From: Brachionus koreanus
Taxonomy: Eukaryota; Rotifera; Eurotatoria; Ploima; Brachionidae
Direction: 5' to 3'
DNA: 64,000 nucleotides
NCBI GenBank assembly: GCA_016987375.1
Contig: PJRA01000313.1
Location: forward strand, 3,483,845 to 3,547,844
The position numbers and the translations under genes are program-made. The notes beneath the pieces are model-generated. The model worked only from the letters and a program-made list of their open reading frames with translations, did no database searches and was not told the origin of the DNA. Positions 59,081 to 64,000 of this stretch are shown here, in pieces (the stretch's first letter is position 1; every line of letters begins with the position of its first letter).

Positions 59081-59914
59081 ACATGTTCCAAAGACATGTT
59101 TTTTAAATCCTGGATTTGCATTAAAATTAATTTTTAGATTAAAGACGGTTGTTTAACTCACAAGTCACAAGCCAAATCAGCCTGAATTGATTTTATAGTT
59201 TTTATTCTTTAACACCCAAAGGCCGGAGAGATTTTTCGACCAATTTTATTTGACTCGTTTTATTACTTTTGTCAATAAAAATAAAATTATTCTGTAATAA
59301 AAATTAAATTTCATAATATTTTGATTTAAGATATGATTTTAATTTAATTTATTGAATAAAAACAAATAAAGGAAGTAACAAAAGGGGTTCAAAAGACCCC
59401 TCCAACCTTTGATTTTTAAAAATCAATAAAAATTTAAATTGCAATTAATAAAAATTTTCTCTTGTTTAAAATTTTCTTTTTTGTTGTCAGAATCAGAACA
59501 GTTAAGTAAAATACAATTTTTATTTAGATATTCATTTTCTGGCTGTTTTATTAAAGTGTGTTGACCAGCAGATAACATATTTTAATCTAAGTCAATTTCT
59601 ATAATTAAGGTACAAAATTTGACTTTTTAAAATTAAAAAAAAATTTTTTAACTTTATATTTGGAATTTTAAACAACTCTGTTTAAAGATATAGAACAGCT
59701 TCAAGTCTTGTAATATTTTATGAAAAATAAAAATCAACAAAATATTTTTTCAAGTAATACATTTTACACGACGCTAGGAATTGGAACTAAAGAAAAATCA
59801 GAAAAATTTTTTTTTTGATTTTTGCGAAAAATCACAAATATTATTGCTGCATTGAAACTAAAAATTTTATTTTAAAGCAAACCCAAGGTTTAAAAAACAT
59901 GTCTTTGGAACATG
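59081..59914. mobile_element. 0.83-kb element bounded by ~54-bp inverted repeats
   Basis: Left arm 59081-59132 (ACATGTTCCAAAGACATGTT then TTTTAAATCC) is the imperfect complement of 59861-59914 (AAGGTTTAAAAAACATGTCT then TTGGAACATG). Similarity runs on into AAAATT-rich inner sequence. No coding capacity. No target-site duplication identified, so the exact ends are uncertain. Confidence 0.55.
59251..59410 (+). repeat. dispersed repeat, copy 2 (partner at 281-450)
   Basis: Aligns with 281-450. It ends with a perfect hairpin AGGGGT-TCAAAAG-ACCCCT (59383-59401); the same arms occur at 45112-45130. Confidence 0.6.
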
Positions 59915-60086
59915 CGTTTTCTTTAATGGTTACGTTGATGATAATTGCGAAATTTTTAAATTTAATTTTGAAAATAAACATTTTTCATAAAACATGCTAA
60001 TATTAAAAAAAACTATACCTCAGCGAGTTTGCTATAAATTCTCTAAAAATTTCAAATATTCTCAATATTGCTAAATTTTTTTCAAG

Positions 60087-60278
60087 ATGTCTTCTAATGA
60101 TAATATTCCACAACTTTCGTCACCTTGCTATGGGATGCCTCCTCAAGCAATTAAATGTGAAATATACGGTCCACCTCCAGTGCGCCCTGTAATTAGCTGC
60201 AATCAGAATTTGGAAAAAAAAAATGATGCTGAACCTGTCCAAAAGATTGATGAAAATAAAGAAAAGAAAAACGATTAG
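60087..60278 (+). CDS. small protein, 63 aa, unrecognised
   Basis: ATG at 60087, stop at 60276-60278. The N-terminal half is Pro/Cys/Gly-rich (CYGMPPQAIKCEIYGPPPVR), unlike random AT-rich translation; the C-terminal third is Lys/Asp/Glu-rich. Composition and a clean ATG support a real small gene. There is no signal peptide, membrane segment or known domain. It converges with the BEN-domain gene, 298 bp apart. Confidence 0.5.
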   Translation: MSSNDNIPQLSSPCYGMPPQAIKCEIYGPPPVRPVISCNQNLEKKNDAEPVQKIDENKEKKND

Positions 60279-60576
60279 TTTTTGCAACCAAAATGGTCAC
60301 GACTATTTTAGGTCTTTTTTTTATCTAATTTTTAATAAAAACTTTAAAATAAATTTTAATTTCATTAAAAAAATAAAATATGAAAGAATGTTTATTTATT
60401 CAAAATTAAAGAAAAATGGAAATATTTTGGAAAATTCGATTTTGAAAAGCAAAATATTTAATCTGTTTTCAACAAATTTAATGACAAGAATGTCAAAACA
60501 AATCGATTAATTAATTAAATTGGTAAATTTACAATCATTTTTCTACAAAAAAAAAGATTTAAATTAAATATTTAAA

Positions 60577-62101
60577 TTAAGCGCTTTTTCTTAAAGTATT
60601 GAGACATTTATTAATTGATGGACGGATATTTTCCCACAGTTTATCTGAGCTCAATTCACTGTAGTTAAACTTTTTAACAATCGCTTCTAAGAAAAATAAA
60701 ATCATAAACAAAAAAATTTAATATATGAGGAATACTTTTTAGAATCTCGGTTCGGTAGTCATCAAATGGTAATCGAGATTTGCTTCTAGTTTTTCCTTCA
60801 TTATCGCCAAATATCCCACATTTTATTTCTTTCATTGTAAACAAAACTTTAATTACATTGGCAGCATAGCCAATTAGTTTATCAGCTCTTTTCCCACTGT
60901 TCAATTTCAGTAGGTCAACACCTTCATAAAGCTTATAAAAAGTTAATTTTATCTTAAAAAAATTGTAATTAAACTTTTACCATTTTTTCACTTGAATCAA
61001 ACTCAGTATTATTCTGGTGCATTAAAAACTGTTGATTATCAAATGACAAGTAATTATTATTATTTAAATCTAGCAAAGGCTCATTAAAATTATTCAAATT
61101 TAAGTCAACATAAGTTTGTTGCTCAAAATTAGGTTCAACTGCTTTGCTAATAGTAAAACCCAAGTCGTCCTTTTCATAATTACTATCATCATAGTACAAA
61201 TTATCACTTAAACATAATATTATTGGTTTATCTATTCTAGTTGGCGTGTTTAAATTAAAACTAAAATCAAGCGCTGTATTACATTCAGGATTAGCTACAT
61301 TGTTTAAAAATGGGCTGTCTAAATTATCATAAAAAAGATTAGGATCTAAGTTTTCGTTTCCTTGAAATGAAAATTGTTCATTTATTTGGTTGTTGGCAAT
61401 AAATTCGCTAGGTATATCTCCTAAATTTGAATTTATTGGCTGAATTTGCTCCGTGCTTAGAAATTCTTTGAGTCGTTTTTCAATCTAGCGAAAAAAATAA
61501 TAATCAAACTTTAAAACTAAGCATATTTATAGATATTATAGTTATTTTTAAATATTACCTCAATTTCATCTAAGCTATAGTTTTCTTTGTTTGCAGAATT
61601 ATCTATTTTGTTTGTGCTTATCTGCGAGCTCTTTTTTTTCAAAGTAGATTTTCGTTTTTTAACCAAATTTGTTTTAGTCTTAAAAAATACAATCAATCTA
61701 AATTGAATTTAACTAAAATTATTGCCTACTTTTGAACGAGATTTGTCTAAATGTTCATTTTCTTTATCTGAGTCATCAAAAGTACCCTTTCTTTTTAAGC
61801 TAGATATCCAAAAGTTGGCAGCTAGAGCAGCAGCTCTTTTAGGCCTGTGTTGATCCGAATTAGGATTGATAGACTGAAATGGCAGAACAGGGCTCTCTGA
61901 GCAAGACTTTTCTTGAATAGAAGATTCGTTTTGATTTGATGAAATGGGTATTTGAGCGGACTGAATTTCGTTTATTTGTGTACTAAGAGCATCGGGAGAA
62001 TGAATTGGTGAGAAAATTTGAACAAATGGAGATAAAGTTAAGAGCTCATTTGGTAAATCAGGTATTAGATCGAAAGCGCTCAGATTTTCAAAATTTTCCA
62101 T
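60577..62101 (-). CDS. BEN-domain protein
   Basis: Five exons, 62101-61730, 61678-61559, 61484-60981, 60931-60736 and 60686-60577, give 433 aa with consistent phases. The C-terminal BEN domain (about 345-430) shows the family pattern: VIKVLFTMKEI, CGIFGDNEG, LPFDDYRTEILK, then KKFNYSELSSDKLWENIRPS and INKCLNTLRK. BEN domains bind DNA or mediate contacts in chromatin repressors. The N-terminal half is low-complexity with two basic patches (HRPKRAAALAANFWISSLKR and KKRKSTLKKKSS) likely to be nuclear localisation signals. The middle is Asn/Asp-rich and acidic. The closest BEND member cannot be named. The domain is encoded by the last two exons. Confidence 0.85.
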
Positions 62102-63178
62102 AATGAATATTAACAACTTATACCAATATATTGCATTCAAATTTAAACGCAAAAATCAAAAGTTTCAATTTTTTTTGTTGACTAATCCGATGCACAATAT
62201 ATTTGAAAAATTTGTCTTTAGTTTACTGAAATATATTTTATTTAATTTTTGTTTTAAAAATCAATTTAATAAATCGATGAAAATTGATAGATGAATCATT
62301 CATGAGTTAGAAACAATTTCATCTAATTTCGACGATGAGAATTAGTATATTTCATCGAAAATAATTGATGAAAACTTTCTTAATTACATCTAAATTTATT
62401 TCATTATTAAATAATTTTTTTTTTTTAATTTTCAAGTAATTTTAGGCACTATAATAAATAAAAAATTTAAAACCAAGAGATTTTTCAAAATTTTCTAACT
62501 ATAATTCAGAATTTATCAACATGTTTGATTTGAAACGAACATCAATACATATTTGCTCACTAGAAGGACTTTTTAATTTTTTATTCTTTAAGTTATTTAT
62601 TTTAGAATTACTTAATAGTCTTATAACTAGACTAGTAGCAGCTTGAGTAGATCTTAAATCAAATTACTGTTTGAAAAATTAGATGGATAGATGGGATGGT
62701 CTGATAATTGAAAAAAAAGGCAAGTCAAAATCCATACATCTATTTAGCACTAACCAATAATATATAACGATCAATTTATTCTGTGAATGAACGTTTTCTT
62801 GGCTCTAATCTAAAAAAACTCATTAACAATTGATAAGATGATTCAAGAATGAAACAAAGATGAAAAATTTTGATGATTGGGTCAATCCTAAATGTTCTTT
62901 AAGAATAAAATGAAAATTTTTGGTTTTAATCGAAAAACATTTTTCATGTATAAAAAATGAGATGATTCATACATGAAACATCCATGAAATCATCGTTTTT
63001 AGCTTGACTGGGTATTAAAAGTCGACACAAAATAAAATATTGAATTTTTAAAAATTTTTAAACTAATGACTTTATAAAGTGATTATAAATAATTTTTTAA
63101 AAGTATTTAAAGTATATTAAGTATATTTATTTATTCTTATGCTAGTATAGAGTATAATTAAGAAAATCAGTCTAAAAT
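62102..63178. other. intergenic region dominated by a TIR element
   Basis: Upstream of the BEN gene; holds the shortened copy of the 1.1-kb element (62271-63012). The 63-codon ORF at 62103-62294 runs into that repeat and is not credible. Confidence 0.6.
62271..63012. mobile_element. TIR element, internally deleted copy
   Basis: 62271-62660 matches 18131-18525 and 62688-63012 matches 18899-19226 at roughly 95 percent by eye, with the 370-bp middle of the long copy absent. The right end keeps ...AGCTTGACTGGG; the left CCCAGTGAC end is lost, so it is 5'-truncated as well. Confidence 0.8.
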
Positions 63179-63400
63179 TTAATAATCATCCAAACCAGGC
63201 ATTGGAAATTGAACAGCTTAATTTTTAACTTGGTCTCTAAGAATTTTGGACGATGAATTTTTTCTTTAAATTCCTTTAAAGTTTGACCACCAGGAGCTTG
63301 ATTGATTTCGATAGCTAGCTTAAAGCCTCTATCAATGAAATCAGCAACTTTAAGAAATTCTTTATTGAAGTTTCTCGATGTGAATGCATAAATGGAAATG
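63179..63400 (-). pseudogene. SHMT: truncated serine hydroxymethyltransferase pseudogene
   Basis: On the minus strand, AFTSRNFNKEFLKVADFIDR then GFKLAIEI and TLKEFKEKI match the C-terminal region of SHMT (TSRG..., KVADFI, LKEFKE). The frame is then broken by one or two bases, and the next frame ends QFPMPGLDDY-stop (63179), the classic SHMT C-terminus. Upstream of the AFTSRN segment there is no further SHMT sequence, and 63480-64000 contains no earlier exon. It is therefore a 3' fragment with a frameshift and no introns, fitting a 5'-truncated retrocopy. Confidence 0.75.
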
Positions 63401-64000
63401 ATACATAATAATCAGACTGTAGACAATTGATCAAAGTCTGTTTCTTTGGCTGTAAATGAAGAAATATCCTTAATCAATAATAAAAATTATGATAAGAAAA
63501 CAAAAAAAAATTATTTTTCATTTTATTAATAAAACCAAAAAATCAATTTTATGTCTTATTTTTAATATTTTCTTTTCGAAAATTGAAAAATTTTTTAAAG
63601 TAAAAAAATATTAAAATTTCTTATATACTTACTTATTTTCGAAAAAGTATTTTTATTTACCCATACCTAGCCATGAGGTGTTTTCTTGAAATTAAAAAAT
63701 AAATAGTATCACAAGTCATTTTAATTGTTAGTCTAAAAACTTTCGAAAAATTACTCATTGATACATTTTTTGGAAAAAAACGGATTTTGTATACAAGACT
63801 GATGAATGATTTTTTAATCAAAAGATTGATTCTGATGCTTGCAACTTTCTAAAGACCTGATTTGAATTGGTTCTATGGAAAAATTAGATTAGTAATATCA
63901 TTTTTTTAAGAAAATTTTAAAATCATAAAAATGATAGTTTCATTTGAAGAATCTATTCAAAAGATACGAGGATTTAAAATCTTTTCAAAAGAGTCAAAAT
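63401..64000. other. right end of window
   Basis: AT-rich DNA with no supported coding sequence. A slightly GC-richer stretch at 63420-63480 (minus: FTAKETDFDQL) may be further decayed coding sequence but has no assignable family. Confidence 0.45.

Larger units (their letters stand above)
57990..60086. other. 2.1-kb intergenic region
   Basis: Contains a long inverted repeat (59081-59914) enclosing a second copy of the dispersed repeat (59251-59410). A 72-codon ORF at 58088-58306 is Lys/Asn-rich background and not credible. Otherwise AT-rich. Confidence 0.55.

Noticed and set aside
60223..60510. 95-codon ORF overlapping the small protein gene
   Set aside because: Out of frame with the better-supported 60087-60278 ORF and of background composition.
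62103..62294. 63-codon plus-strand ORF beside the BEN gene
   Set aside because: Runs from the BEN 5' region into a mobile repeat; no conserved content.
1..64000. CRISPR array, operon structure or prokaryotic system
   Set aside because: Spliceosomal introns throughout, metazoan protein families, no regularly spaced direct repeats.

Overview
The window looks like nuclear DNA from a small-genome animal. It is very AT-rich (roughly three quarters A+T by eye). Most introns are 45-60 nt with GT-AG ends, and the genes are metazoan-type: malonyl-CoA decarboxylase, syntaxin 18, ARMC5, a ZASP-like PDZ protein, GAPVD1, PRPF4, an alpha-arrestin, RNF103 and a BEN-domain protein. Composition and intron size would suit a rotifer or another small lophotrochozoan, but that placement is inference; no taxonomic marker is present. 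Two runs of N (16587-17412 and 44605-44669) show a draft assembly.

Layout. 1-9 kb: the 3' end of an unknown gene, MLYCD (-), a nine-exon STX18 (+), a short microtubule-protein-like gene (+), an unrecognised single-pass membrane protein (+) and a decayed ISXO2/Merlin-type transposase. 9-16 kb: ARMC5 (-), whose two coding exons are split by a 3.1 kb intron filled with MITEs. 16-19.8 kb: no gene; an assembly gap, a tRNA-derived SINE and a 1.1 kb terminal-inverted-repeat (TIR) element. 19.8-27 kb: five minus-strand features close together, namely an N/Q-rich probable transcription regulator, a secreted Ser/Thr- and Cys-rich protein with a hAT-like MITE in its intron, a Kunitz-domain protein lacking one canonical disulfide, and a LIM-less ZASP-like PDZ protein. 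29.2-40.8 kb: one 14-exon GAPVD1 gene (+), with a MULE transposon and a TTAA-type MITE in its long introns. 41-47.5 kb: PRPF4 (+) and an arrestin-domain gene (+). 49.4-53 kb: RNF103 (-). 53.3-58 kb: two RING-coiled-coil genes converging tail to tail. 60-62.1 kb: a tiny ORF (+) and a BEN-domain gene (-). 62.2-64 kb: an internally deleted second copy of the 1.1 kb element and a truncated, frameshifted SHMT pseudogene.

The genes are unrelated housekeeping, trafficking, ubiquitin and muscle genes; nothing resembles an operon or a functional cluster, except possibly the two neighbouring RING genes. Exon models were spliced by hand. In each, exon lengths sum to a whole number of codons and joins restore family-conserved sequence where the family was recognised. 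The most distinctive content is the mobile DNA, with several elements carrying exact target-site duplications (8 bp at 14633-14821, 8 bp at 23279-23674, 9 bp at 32366-33304), plus family-level oddities: the Kunitz domain without C14-C38, the LIM-less ZASP, degenerate RING fingers and a 15-nt GAPVD1 microexon.
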